Assembly: GCA_024305745.1 (NCBI GenBank)
Contig: JAHRBS010000014.1
Coordinates: 937,501-1,001,500 of the forward strand
Source of the DNA: Polyporus tsugae
Lineage: Eukaryota > Basidiomycota > Agaricomycetes > Polyporales > Polyporaceae
DNA length: 64,000 nucleotides
Direction of reading: 5' to 3'
The position numbers were made by a program, and so were the translations under genes. The notes under the pieces are model-generated. The model saw only the letters and a list, made by a program, of their open reading frames with translations. It had not been told where the DNA came from and did no database searches. Shown piece after piece: positions 1-11,802 of the stretch (its first letter is position 1; each line of letters begins with the position of its first letter).

Positions 1-888
1 CCCACTGCAAGCTCCTCCACCGTGAGTGACCACAGCCCACCCCCACTTGGTGCGCACCATCCCCCTTCCAAGGCCATGCTGCCTCCATCGACTACCTCCA
101 ACTTCTCGCCCATCCCCGCCTCGGCGCGTCCTCGTAGACCGCTGTCGCCATCGTCACTCCGAGGTGAGCACTCCGTCACTTCCACCATGCCACAAGTGAT
201 CTCACGCTCGCACGCAGATGTCGATATTCCTCTCGACCCCGAACGCGCTTTTGCTGCGCGGGGAAAATATCCTGCACCCCCCACTGGACACGAGCTCATG
301 GCCCTCTTCCCGCCTGCACCCCCAATCATTCGCCTCGGGTCTACAAGCGGCTTCTTCGAGCGCGAGGAACGTAAGTTTTTCGCGCAGGCCGGCAAGGAGA
401 TCGTTCGCGTCCGCCTAGAAGTCGAATCCCTTGTGCATGGTGGAGGTGGAGGGGGCGGACGCATTCCTCCATCCCCCGGATCCATGACATCTCCTCCCAA
501 CCTGCACGCCCACGCCCCCCATGCTCGCGCGCATTCGCTTGGTCACTCTCGTTCTCACCCGCATCCCCCGCCTCCTTCTGCGCACACCGCCCTTCCGCCG
601 CCGCCTCATACGACGTCCCCGCGCTCCCACCTTCCACCAAATGGTGGCGCGTTCCCCGCCCCCCCACCACCAGTTGGATCCCCCATGGGCCCTCCTCCGG
701 TCCCTGCGGGACCCGCGCATCCCGGGTATCCCATCAGCCGCCCATCCGACGTGGAGCGTCACCCTGGAGGCGGAAGCGAGGCGATGGTCGTCGAAGATGA
801 CGAAGACGACAACGCGTGGCGCCGGCCAACTCCCCATAATGCCCGGCGACGTGCGGGGAAGCACACGCGACGGGTGATTGTGAAGTGA
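1..888 (+). CDS. Proline-rich putative nuclear protein, 3' end (5' end outside window)
   Basis: The reading frame is open from base 1 and stops with TGA at 886-888, so this is the C-terminal part (about 295 aa) of a gene that begins upstream. A GTG at 22 lies in a GTGAGT context and could equally be a splice donor, so I do not treat it as a start. The protein is low complexity: Pro/His/Ser-rich tracts, a seven-glycine run, and a short ordered segment around residues 80-130 with aromatic and charged residues (motif GFFEREERKFFAQAGKEIVR). Near the C-terminus an acidic patch (EDDEDD) is followed by a basic stretch (RRRAGKHTRR) resembling a nuclear localisation signal. I do not recognise the family. 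Nuclear location is inferred from the basic tail only. A GTAAGT and a CGCAG inside the frame near 370-390 are only about 20 nt apart, too close for a normal intron. Confidence 0.6.
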   Translation, partial: PTASSSTVSDHSPPPLGAHHPPSKAMLPPSTTSNFSPIPASARPRRPLSPSSLRGEHSVTSTMPQVISRSHADVDIPLDPERAFAARGKYPAPPTGHELMALFPPAPPIIRLGSTSGFFEREERKFFAQAGKEIVRVRLEVESLVHGGGGGGGRIPPSPGSMTSPPNLHAHAPHARAHSLGHSRSHPHPPPPSAHTALPPPPHTTSPRSHLPPNGGAFPAPPPPVGSPMGPPPVPAGPAHPGYPISRPSDVERHPGGGSEAMVVEDDEDDNAWRRPTPHNARRRAGKHTRRVIVK

Positions 889-2394
889 GCATGGCGCGGA
901 CGTCGTGCTCGGACTTTCCGATTAAGACACCGGGCCTTGGTTTCTTGAGTGGACCTCGGCTGAGCTGGACCTGTGGCCTGGATGTTTAAAGCATTAATCC
1001 TCGAGTCGTTGCCATCAACGGTTCAGCGGTGCCCTGGAGCAAGGAACATGCCTTCCGATCCATGATCATTCCGAAATGTAACAGTTCGCTCCCCGCGAGC
1101 GCCCTCGTCTTTAACTCCACGGCTTTCGCACCGTACAGCCCGCTCGGCGACCCCATCGCATTACGCAGCACGCCAGCTTGCTCATCCAAATTACCCGCAT
1201 CGCACTTAAGTCGCGCCTGGGTGGATAACTTGGAACGTCGCGCCGAGCTCGGGACGTGTCGACATTTCTTCAGACGTCACGATCGGGACACTTCCCGAGC
1301 ATGCGGCGACGATCGACTCCCGAACCTCGTTGTCCGCGCAAGCATTGCATATACCTCCGACGGGGATCGAGGGCCCGGGCACCAGGCCTCAGTCGACGTC
1401 GTGCTTGTCCGTCCGTCCATACGCGTGCCTGTAAAGCTTAACGTATATCCATAGAGATGTTTCAGAAGCTCACCGTAGCTACGAAGCCCATGTACATCCC
1501 ACCACGATTCGTCGCGATCGACTGCCCCTCGCATCCTGCCTCCCACGCTTCCTGGCCCTCGCTTCCCACATCCATGTATGCTCAGGCTGCTTATGACACC
1601 CTTACGTCCGCCTGCTAATGATTCATCATCATGCGTCCAAACTGTCTAAGACACAGCGTACGCCGACGGATGATCGGTGCTTCCTGTCTAATAGGGTGTG
1701 CGCCGATACTCATCGCACGCCGCCACACGACACGAGCTTGAGCATGCGACGACGTCCGAGTCGCTCATTGGGAGCATCTGGGGTGCGGCGTCCTGTCGCA
1801 AGGTCCTATCAAGGCCGGATCACCTATTATTACAAACCCTGCTAAGATTTGAGACTAGGGTGTCGGGTAGGTGCGCTCCTGCTAGTTCGAGGTGAACACT
1901 GAGTTTGTGCGTGTGTGCACCCGCGCGTGTACGTGTACTGCTGTCTACTGCTGTACATACGTCGAGTGACAACGGCGATTATTGATACGGATGGCAGATG
2001 GACCTTGATCAGACCTTCCAATGTTCAGGTTCATATTCATATATCCAAGTTTTTGATTCATGAACGTGGACGCCTGCCCGGCCGTACGTGCCAGCCTGAG
2101 TGCGGTGGTGGCGCGTATGCCCTCCGGCGCACGCCGCAGTCAAACATTAAACATACTTATACCGTACCGGACGCAAGCGCTCTTTCCGAAGAACCGTGAC
2201 ACATTGCAGAGTAACCTGCTGTCCGCCTGGCAGGACAAGGACAATTGCAGTGAATCACATACAGTGTGTGAGCCGTCCCGCCGCCCGACATGAAAATCAT
2301 ATTATACAGCTTCTCGGGCTAGCGGCTTGTGCTAGTAGTGAGCCCATACTGAGCTTCATGCTTCAAGGTTACGTTCAAAGACAATACTTACTTA

Positions 2395-2411
2395 CATGCA
2401 TGCATGCATGG
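2395..2411. repeat. ATGC microsatellite
   Basis: Four tandem copies of the self-complementary unit ATGC, in the gene-free region. Seen directly; no function proposed. Confidence 0.8.
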
Positions 2412-4162
2412 TTCCATATGGCACATGAAGTTCGCCGTACCCCCAGATCGAAATCGTCGCCGTTAGAGCTCTCGATCAATGTCCAATGTCCACGCGCCCC
2501 TGACGTGTATGGTATGCATATGGCTAGCAGGAACCTCGAGCCTTACCGCATTCGCAGAGACAATACACTCAAATGGGCGATCGGCTGTCACGACGACGTC
2601 GCGATCGGCCTCGACCCGCTCCGTGTTTGGCAGCACATAAGTTACATAAGTACTGTGGAGCATTACACATCGAGATCAGGGCAATGAGATCCTGCTGTAC
2701 TGTACGCCGTGACTGCACCCGCTCTGCCAATGGCAATACGCAGCTGCCTGGCAGCTACTTACCTCACAAGCTCAGGACCCTCGGAAGCTTGCCCCCGACT
2801 CCCCGCGAGGACCTCCCCCCGGCACTCGCGCTTGCACTTGCAGGCCTCGAAGCTTGCTTTACTTACTTACCACATGAGAATCGCTGCTGATCATGATCGA
2901 CGGCCCGCCAGATCGGGCACTGGCAAGGCGTGCGGCAGGATGGCGAACGACTTCCGCGCGCGCGAATCTCCAATACACATACGCGCTCGCGCACCCGTAC
3001 GAGTCCGAAGGTGTGGATGCGCGCGACGTTCCGTGGGCTTGGGTCCCGGACCTAGGGACGAGCACGCCGGCGGGACGGAGCGGAAGGGAGTGGCGTGCCA
3101 GAGTGTGCTCCCGCTCTTCCGCGTCCGCGGGCGGTGCGCGAAACACGTTCATGCCTTGGCGCGTCCGCGCGTCCGTTGGTTGGTTGGTCCTTCCGAAATC
3201 CCGAATCATATGCGGAGTTGCGTTTCCATTGGGGGGCATGCTAGTGCGGGCATGAGGCATGCCGAGACTGCTTGCGGGGTTCGCCTATGTTCTGTGTTCT
3301 ACTGGTGCTGGCACCTAGGCTGCACGCGTGCACGTATGGCTTCGAGCGGTGGATGACACGCAGGGCGAGCCCCGCTCGCTCGGACTCCGCGCCTGGCTAC
3401 CGTGGAGGATGTGTCGCTGCCGAGGATCGCCGTGCGTGCAGAGGCCTGGATTCGCGCTCTCGAAATTGACGAACTGACGCACGCGCGCGCGCACACGCGG
3501 AGATTGGCGAGAACCCGCACCCTGAGATCTTGTGGGATCCGTGAGTTCTGCATGTCGCCTTTCTTCTGAATATGAATACTAATACTTAGTACACGCACCG
3601 ACCGACGTCATTACTTATTATCGCGGGAGGTATGTCCACGATCGGCGATCACCGACTCTGCGTAGAGCGCGAGTAAGTACGTGCGTCCGCATGTGGAAGC
3701 TGCAGGTTCGACGTCTGCTCCTGGCACACGCAACTCCGATAGCAACCTGGGAACTTGGAATGTTTCAAGATGAGAGGCTCTCTTCCAGACTTAAGAACAC
3801 CGCCTACCTCCGACGTCACACACACGCTGGTTGCGCAGCGAGGTCTCATCATTGTCACATGTACCGGCCGACTATGAGTCGACGTTGTCCGCTGCCGCCG
3901 GTCGAGGATCGACCGTCCAGCCTTCTAAACGCGTGCCCGGTAAGCTTGTAATACACAGAGCCGGTAGCAACGCAACGAAGAGCGCACCGAATTACCGGGA
4001 CCCTGCGGTCGTTTTGACGTCTCAGAGCTGGGCCTGAGAACCCAACTGCTCTTCGACGTTTCTCCACGACCGTCCTCGTTTTCGGAGCCGGCGGACTTCC
4101 AGGGGCAGGCCGACGATCCTGGAACACGGTCGCTCTCACATGTGGGTTCGTCGTCGGATGAG

Positions 4163-4189
4163 CCTGAGACCTGAGGCCTGAGGCCTGAG
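4163..4189. repeat. Heptamer tandem repeat CCTGAGR
   Basis: Nearly four head-to-tail copies of CCTGAGG/CCTGAGA. A simple minisatellite in the gene-free region. Confidence 0.8.
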
Positions 4190-7100
4190 TATGTACTGAG
4201 TGCGTTCCCGAAGGCTCGCCAACACCTGCATACTGGGTCCTTTTCTAGACGTTTCTCGGGCTCCATGGGTGCGAGAGAGGATGCGATCCGATTTGGCAGG
4301 CAAGCATGCATCCGTCATCTTCCTGGCTCGGGTCAGAAATTCCGAGGCCCTCTTCCAGACGCACTCCTCGCATCATCCGAACTCGCCTCGTTCTCAACCC
4401 GCACGGCCCGTATAAGTGAGTGCATGTACTTACGCAGTCTGACAATTAATATCTGCCAGGACGCGGACGCGACGATATCATCGCAACGATGCGCTGACGC
4501 ATCAGCGTCGCTGCATCCACGATGCGTAAGCAATGTAGTCCCCCCTGGCCGGACGTCGGTGTCAATACGTAGGTAGACGGTCGTCCTGTGCGACGTGCGT
4601 GCCATAAGCGCGGCCCACGCTCGCGAGCGGGGAGCTAAAAGTATGCGCGCGGGAGGAACCGGTGCCTATAGAGCCGGACTCATCCATTGAAAGTCCACGG
4701 CGTCCGCGCCGGGGCAATGGAGCCTTTGTCGCGCCAAGCTTGTCGCTGGTGCGCCTGTTCATTATCAGCAGCGAGCCGTATGTAAGCCGCGAGCCGTGAG
4801 GACTTACGGCGGACGCCTGGGGCTCAGTTGATACGCGCGGAAGCAGAGCCCTGACCACATAGTGCCCGGGCGATCGGAGCTGAGGTGCCCAGGCTAGCCG
4901 ATCGCGCTGCTGCAGGAAGGATCCTTGAGAATTCAGGAATTCAGGAAGCGAACCTCGGCTGGGGCGACATCGGACGTACGGAGGGGAACCTGGGTACCTG
5001 AGCCCGAGTCGAACTTTGACCTTGAACGCGCGTACGAGGATCCAAAGTTGTCACGGTGGACTTGCTCGCCGGGGTTGGCGGGTGCCTCGCGAGCCTGGGT
5101 GGCTGGCAGAGGGGCGAAGGAAGCTGAAGGGAGAGAACGCCGTGCCGTGGCTCGAGTGCACAAGGAGATCTGGCGGAGTCGCGAGGGGTGAGTCTCGGGA
5201 TATTCTTATCGAGGGGCAGGGCCATATGACGGGAAGGTTGTCTACCGAAATGGCGACCGTGGGCTCGTCGACTGACCTCGAGGTACGGGTTGCGAACACG
5301 GTCGCCGCGTACAGCGCGTTCGTAACGTGAAGTTTACGCGATTGAGAGAAGCTTCCCGCTCGAGAGCGGCGCGAGGGGCCCCTGCAGGTGAGAGGCCGCA
5401 GGAGGAGGTTGTTCGGCAGCAGCGCAGGGTCGCGTCGAAGACCAGCTGGAGGCGAGTGCCTGAGATAACAGCAGCGTCTGCGAGGGAAGCGAGAGCCAGC
5501 CGTGCTAATGCAGAGCCTGTCGAGTAAGCACAAAGGCCGGAGTGGCAGCCGAGTGAGGTCGGCTTCAGCTTCGGCTTCGCGCAAGAATCCGATCGGTATC
5601 ATTGCACGTAAGTACCTCCTCCTTCTGTACGCGCACCGGTTATGTAGCGTAAGACGCGCAGCATGACTGGATGCGGGTACGACCCGGTGCACACCCATGC
5701 GCGCTGCAGTCGGCTTGTAAGGCAGCGCGCGCGAAGATCTGGGAGCTGGGGTGTTTGAGATTCGAGAAGGCTGGCTGCGGTGGTACGTCGGTGACAGCCG
5801 TCACGCCCGACGCAAACCTCCGCGCCGCGTGTGGGCGTGCATGCAGCGGAGACGGAGAACAGGGCGGGCGAAGGCAGTTGGTGCCCTGGATGCCGATGTC
5901 CAAGCCATGCTCAGGTCCATGGACGAGTGCGATCGATGACCGCACCCGAGCGCATCCGGCAACCATCCCAGGCCTCTTCGGTCCGAGTGCCCTGTCCCGA
6001 TCACGATAACCTATTGCCTACCCCAGCCCGACGTCATCCAACCAGCGCCGGGAATGCTGTATGCACTGGGGCGGAGACGGAAAGACGCGGGCAGAAGGCA
6101 CGAAGATGGGAAGCGCGGGAACGATGCTTGGAAGCGCGCCGCAGAACGCCGGGCCATCGAGTTTGGAGCGCGAGGGGCGGGGCGGAGAGTCGCCGGGGAG
6201 ACGGACAGGGTCCGCGAGAACGGGCAAAAATGGATGGAGAGCGGCCGGAGGCGCGAGTGCGTACCGCTGCGTGCTTCGCCGCGCCCGAGAATCAGGAGAA
6301 CTCGAGAAGGGCGGAGTGGCGGAGTATCCGTCGCCCATCGTCCATCGCGAATTCGAAGGACGGCCCAAGTTAGCACCAGCGCAGAACCAGGGGCTATAAC
6401 CGCGCCCCAGGGCCGGCCGCGTAAGATGCGGTGAGAATCAAGTGCGTTTAGACCCTAGAATTCGGGAATACAGCACATATGTCGCTGGCGCTGAGAGTGC
6501 TGCTTCCGGTCATTGTGAGTTCTTGGGCTTTTGCACGGTACATTGTGGCGTGATACCATGGCAGTAATCAACTTGGATGGTTCCCAGCCTAGCTACGTCT
6601 TCTCCTCCTCGTGCAAACACAGAATTCATCTGGATTGCTGGATCAAGGAGGCTGGACAAACACGGAACGGTGCTTCGGCGGAGAGCAAGATGCGCCGCAT
6701 CTCGGCCATACCGCCTTCAGTGGACATCGTCGACAACTTGCCGGAGGTGGCCGGAACGTCTGCGAGCTTCTTGCGGCGCCGTCAAGGTCCATGGGAACGA
6801 AGATGGCTGTGGCGTATAGTAAACTTCTTGCTCGGACTTCTAGATGTGGTAATAAGACATACATTGAGCATTGACTGTCTTATGGACGATGTTGAACAGG
6901 CAACAATGCGATCCTGTCATAAGGCTCCGAGTCGATGTGGCATCGAGCAACATCAAGACACCGGCAGCCGCCATGATAACTCGATGTGAATCCTCCCGAG
7001 GAGAATCCCTCCGGTAGCTGCAACGGGCGAATGGGGAGGGCCGCGAGTGCCAGGATCCACAAAACGGCGCTTGCTCGGATCCGTGGTTATCACCGAGAGC

Positions 7101-9394
7101 GCCACAAAGCGGCAGTGAGGTTGGCTGACGCACACCGTCTATGTAACGTCAGGCGATTGCCACAATTCGAGGATCTGATCTATGACACACCAGCCTCCCT
7201 ATGATCCATGACGTGCGGTTTGATACACTTGCATGGCGCTGGTCCAACAAGATCTTGGGGTGAACTCTTCTCGATCCGAAACCCCGCGAGCTACAAGCGA
7301 CGGGCAACATGAACGCAACGACGGCATGTGGCGGGCGCAGGGAAGCAGGTGTACGGATCGGGGCGTTGTTGCGGATGAGCTCTTGCGCTGTCTTCGAGCG
7401 AGCCTTCTAGGCGTCACTTCTGGTGGATGCGATGGCGGCGTTGACGTTGAAACCCAATGGAAGAGGTTTGATTTTCGTGCGGACTTTGGGCGGACAGCAG
7501 GTTCTGTGTTCTGTGTCTTCCCCTTCTTGGTCCAACTTCTAGAGGGGTGGCTTGCGGAAGTATGGATATGTGTCGGGTAGACAATAGGACATGAGGAGGA
7601 TAGTTACTCACTGGCTCCGCAACCGCTTCCATCCTCTTTGCATTGAACGTCCACTGCCCTCAGAATGCCGGTCTCTCATCGGCCTGGCATACTGATGACG
7701 AACCTTCACCCTTATCTGAACGGAAGATGAAGGGCAGATACGAAGACTCTTGCACATCATCTTCTCTGTCGCAGCATGAACCCGGCCCTAAGCCTGTGTC
7801 TGAATCTGAAATGCGACAGACCTACTGCTTGCGAACCATGACTCTCCTAGCCTAGCCCCCTTGCGTCCCTGCTTCCCGGAGGACAGAACATTTGGCATAG
7901 TATTTGACCATGGCTTGCTCCGATTCGACCTACGCCTCCAGGTTTGTCTTCAAGCTGGACGTTTTGCACAGAACGGAGACTCAGAATCCCGTTGCTGAGA
8001 GTCTTGCTAGCCATATCCACCAGTTCGTGATGAGGTATTCAATAGAGGAGGCCACAATAGAGACAGAGCCCAAGAGGCTTGGGGTCGAGTTATATAAATG
8101 ATAAACAGGTGGAAAGTTGAAAGAAAAAAAGGTCCGCCCAGTTGCGCACAGGCGTGTTCGAACCCAGCTCCCAGCCAGCTACACACAACGAGAGCAAGCG
8201 CCTGTGACCAACTCGGAAATAACGGAGGCGCCCTGCCCTTCGGTCCAGCAAGTCTCAGTCTGATCCCATCCGTTCTCCGTTCTCCATCATGACCATCTCC
8301 GCCACACAGCAGCGTCACCGTGGCCTCGTGGCCCTCGTCCTCCCATTCGTCTCTGAAAACTCCACTACGAGCTAGCGGCGTTCCTTGTCGCGATCAGGGG
8401 GCGTGGTTAAACTTACGCTTCTCTCCCTGCCAGGTGCAATTCGCTCATGTGTCTCCCTGCCAGGATGTCGAACTTCTCAACATCCCCACTCGCTTCCTTG
8501 CCCCATACCGCTTCCCGGTCACATTGGAATGCATAGCTCCCAAGTTCCAGAAGGTACGCAACGCACTCTATTCGTCATTTCTCCCGCCAACCTTTCTCCA
8601 TGACAGACCTGGAACGGCGCCTCATCCTATCGCGTCGCACGGCAACGAAGAGCTCGACCAACTTGAAGAACTCGACGACTGTCTAGCTCGTCCAATACCT
8701 CTCGCCGTGAACGTGTTCGATTGTAGCGCAAAATCGTCGCATAGAGCCTGCCGCCTCATTCAAAACTTCAAACAGTGTCACGTTACCCCCCTGTTTGCAG
8801 ACCATGATATGGGTTTGCTGGCCCGTTTCGTAGTTTCCCCTCCTTCAGACGCTTCTAGTCGAAGAGGGTCTAGTCATGCCGACCGCATGGGCGATATTAG
8901 GCTGGCCTGTCAAGTGCAACTGTTTCCGACAAGCGGGGATGGGCAGGGCATTGGATCCTACAGGTGTTGGTGCCGCTGTAGTCAATCAAAGAGCTCAGTG
9001 GTTGGATGAGCTCAGTGGTTGGATGACCTGTGCTTCTTTGTGTCCAAACGTTGCAGCCCTGACGTCCATGTGATGAGTGGACGCTCATAATCGATCAGGG
9101 ATGTCGGGCTCAACTTGGACCGTTGTGTGGCATTTAGGTCATGCAAGCGTGGTTAATGCTCACTTTTTCGACGGAGCTTAACACCGGAAGTGGGATGCGT
9201 CGAGTCAAGCCGCTGACAGACGTCAGCAAGCGTTACAAAACCTCACCTGCCGCGAACACGTGTATCAACGCCCACTTCCGTCGAGGACCGTGGGTACGTA
9301 CCATGGGCCCTTTACAGTGCGCCCCATACCTCGGTCACTGAAGATCCTTGCGGCTGACCGTCTTGCCCTTTTAGCCTTGATCTCACCGGCTGGT

Positions 9395-10387
9395 CAGTTC
9401 CCCTCCTCCGTCGCCCGCTTGCAAGAAGACACCGAGCCGTCTCGTCTCGAAGATCCGCTCCCCCAAGCTCCAGAAGTTCTGCGAAAAGGCTCTCGTGGAC
9501 GGGTTTGAGCTCGTTTGGACTGATACCTGTTGCATCGACAAAAGAGACCGAAGCGAGCTGGTGGAATCGATGAACTCGGTGTTCGACTGGATGGATACGC
9601 CAGTCTGCCATATCTTTCTTGGCGACATCTCTTCATCGTATCCCTCTTATGCGTTTACTCGATCCCGTCGGTTCCATCGAGCACGGACATTGGAGGAGCT
9701 CCTTGCTCCCGCGATCTTTCTCTTCTTCGCGAGCGACTGGACACTGCTGGGGTCAAAGCGCACCCTGGTTTCCCATCTGAAAGACAATACCCGGGTCGAC
9801 TACCAGGTGCTCACCTCGATGAAGATGATGGACGTCCCGATGGCTTAGCGCCTTGCCTGGGCAAGTCGGAGGGAATGTACTCTCATAGAGGACGAGGCGT
9901 ATTCGATGATGGCAGATCGCTTTATCCAGACCAGACCCTCCTCGCGTGGGGGCGGGAAACTCCCTTGAGTTTCATCTCTCGGTATCCCTCCCCCGACACT
10001 CGTGGAGATTCTCTTGTGCTCGCTCGTTCGCTCCGGGACTTCCGCACCTCCAACCTGGCCAACCTGTCTCCTACGGTTTTCGCACGGAGACTCGGCCTTC
10101 TTTCTCCGGATACACTCTACCTTTTGATCGACCTCGTCCCAGACGCTCTTCATACTCTACGAATGACCCTCCCCGTTGTCAGGGTTCCCGCTTGCGAGGA
10201 CCCCGAATTACGGCTGGTCCTTGTTGCTTTGCTGTCCTACCCGTACGGAAGCTCGCGTCCCCATCAATTCCGCTTCCCTCACGATCCATTGCAGGCCCTT
10301 GGGCTGAGCTGGCAACTGCCTAGAATGAGCCTTGTGTACGCAATTCCCTCGCCATCCACATTCTACAAACGTATTCTCTTTCGATGA
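9395..10387 (+). pseudogene. HET-domain protein pseudogene, copy 1
   Basis: HET (heterokaryon incompatibility, PF06985-type) proteins are cytoplasmic proteins often tied to non-self recognition and programmed cell death in fungi. The core is readable from about 9430 to 9848: an LQKFCEKALVDGFELVW block, the hallmark WTDTCCIDK, a motif matching the family's 'S.SELxEAINSMFxWY', then LEELLAPA where functional members have GWTLQELLAP. The preceding W and G of that motif are lost (RFHRARTLEELLAP). A stop ends this frame at 9846-9848. The next family block (AWASRREC-IEDEAYSMM) continues in another frame around 9855-9930, and a third frame to 10387 holds the usual C-terminal 'SP.F..S..' style region. 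The N-terminal YAILSHxW block is not recognisable. Frameshifts and substituted signature residues make this a pseudogene. It is followed directly by a second HET relic in the same orientation. Confidence 0.75.
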
Positions 10388-10528
10388 CCGATTGGAGAAC
10401 CTGAAGCACCCCACCCTTCCGACCGGGACGCGAGTCATGTAAGTGCGCGTTGCGTTGCCGTCACAATCATTCACGTTCACTCATGCACTTTTTAGCCAAA
10501 TACGGGGCCCCTGGAACTTAAATCAGGA

Positions 10529-11802
10529 ATGTTCAGAGTCGTCACCGATCTGCCGGGCACAGTGCCCTACGCCATCCTGTCGCACGTATGGTCTAGGACT
10601 GGACTGGACGTATCTAGATGTCCGTGCGCTTGCTTCAAAGGAAGCACGCGGGGATCATCGAGTCTACGCGGCGTTGGTTCTCCGAGAAGCTGTGACACCG
10701 CGACTCCAGCGCGATCAATGGTGCCACGTCCATGCTTCTTCGGCTCCCCGAGAAGCTGCGACAGTTCTGCGCGATTGCGTCGGCGGACGGCTTTGGGTTC
10801 GGCTGGGCGGACTGCTGCATTGACAAGAGCAATCCCAACGAAGTGGAGGAGGCGATTCCCGCGATGTTCAACTGGTATGCGCAATCTGGGGTATGCTATA
10901 TGTTCCTCCACGACGTCAAGAGCACTGAATAGCGGGAGACGTTCTCGGAGAGCGAATGGTTCAAGCGCGGTTGGACGCTGCAAGAGCTCCTCGCATCACG
11001 CAACGTCATCTTCATGTCCAGCGACTGGATGAAGATCGGGATGAAGGACGACCCTGCGATCCTGGAGTTGATCGACTCGCGCGACGCGAATCCCGCCTGC
11101 TGTCCTCACAGGCCAACTATTTCTTGCTGAGGTGTCCATCGCACAATGCTTTTCATGGGCTGCATCGAGGAAGACGACCCGGGTGGAGGACCTGGCGTAC
11201 TCGATGATGGACATCGTGGGCGTGAAGATTCCCGTCGCTTACGGCGAAGGCCACTACGCCTTCATCTGGCTTCAGGAGGAGGCTCTGAAACGAGACCCCG
11301 ACCCGACCATGTTTGCTTGGGGACACTTACTCCCCGCGGACACGCCCTTATCTCCCGCCGATAACAGCGCCCTGAGAGCGGTCGCACTTCGTCGCAGTCC
11401 ATGCTTGCACCATCGCCGCGGGAGTTCCTGCACTCCTCCACTATAGGTCGCGTTCCACAACAAGAATTCGCATTGATGTCAGGGATTGGCGAACACGAAG
11501 CCTCTCAGAGGTTCACACCCACCCCCTACGGGATACGTACTCGCCTCCCCTTCCTCGATCTTCAACGCTCTCCACATCTCGAAGCAAATGCTCACACACA
11601 TATGGCGCTTCTATCAGTGGCCCAGGTTTGCGCAGGCTCTCGAAAGCATCAATTTGTTGCCCTGTTCTTGCGCCTGTATAAGGAGCGCGGCGGTCCAACG
11701 GAATATCTTGTGGGCACCCCTAGCTTCGATGTCGGTGATGGGATTGAGCCACTATCGCTATACCCTCGCGCGGCGTTCCTTTCGACGGGACAACTCGCCT
11801 AG
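10529..11802 (+). pseudogene. HET-domain protein pseudogene, copy 2
   Basis: This copy keeps more of the family order than copy 1: an N-terminal PYAILSHVW block (about 10565), then a decayed stretch, then WADCCIDKSNPNEVEEAIPA with MFNWYAQSGVCYMFLHDV (10800-10926). An in-frame TAG at 10930-10932 follows. Reading on in the same frame gives SEWFKRGWTLQELLASRNV, the canonical HET signature. A frameshift near 11130 leads to FSWAASRKTTRVEDLAYSMM and PVAYGEGHYAFIWLQEE (11150-11285), again textbook HET. The C-terminal part continues to a stop at 11802 in another frame (SPREFLHSS..., then TPYGIRTRLPFL). With at least one nonsense codon and two frame changes it cannot make a normal protein. The two copies are tandem but quite diverged, so they probably represent an old duplicated HET array. 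Stop-codon readthrough or introns could explain single breaks, but not all of them. Confidence 0.8.

Larger units (their letters stand above)
889..9390. other. 8.5-kb region without a supportable gene
   Basis: All frames are broken every 50-200 codons, and none of the translations shows a protein family I recognise. Stretches at 2880-3480 and 4900-6400 are GC-rich, so long overlapping frames appear on both strands by chance (for example 5051-5698 on the minus strand); I take these as composition artefacts. The segment 6530-9300 has ordinary composition and several intron-like donor/acceptor pairs, but no exon chain could be assembled. Given the two HET relics just downstream, parts of 8300-9390 may be older decayed sequence of the same kind; this is inference. 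No terminal repeats, reverse-transcriptase or transposase motif was seen. Confidence 0.4.

Noticed and set aside
365..395. GTAAGT...CGCAG in the first gene as a micro-intron
   Set aside because: Only about 20 nt from donor to acceptor, below the size the spliceosome is known to remove; the frame is open through it.
5051..5698. 215-codon minus-strand frame in GC-rich sequence
   Set aside because: Overlaps long frames on the other strand, has Arg/Ser/Pro-rich composition typical of GC-rich non-coding DNA and no family motif.
8150..8175. TTCGAAC resembling a tRNA T-loop
   Set aside because: The flanking bases do not pair as a T-stem on either strand, and no acceptor stem or anticodon arm can be built.
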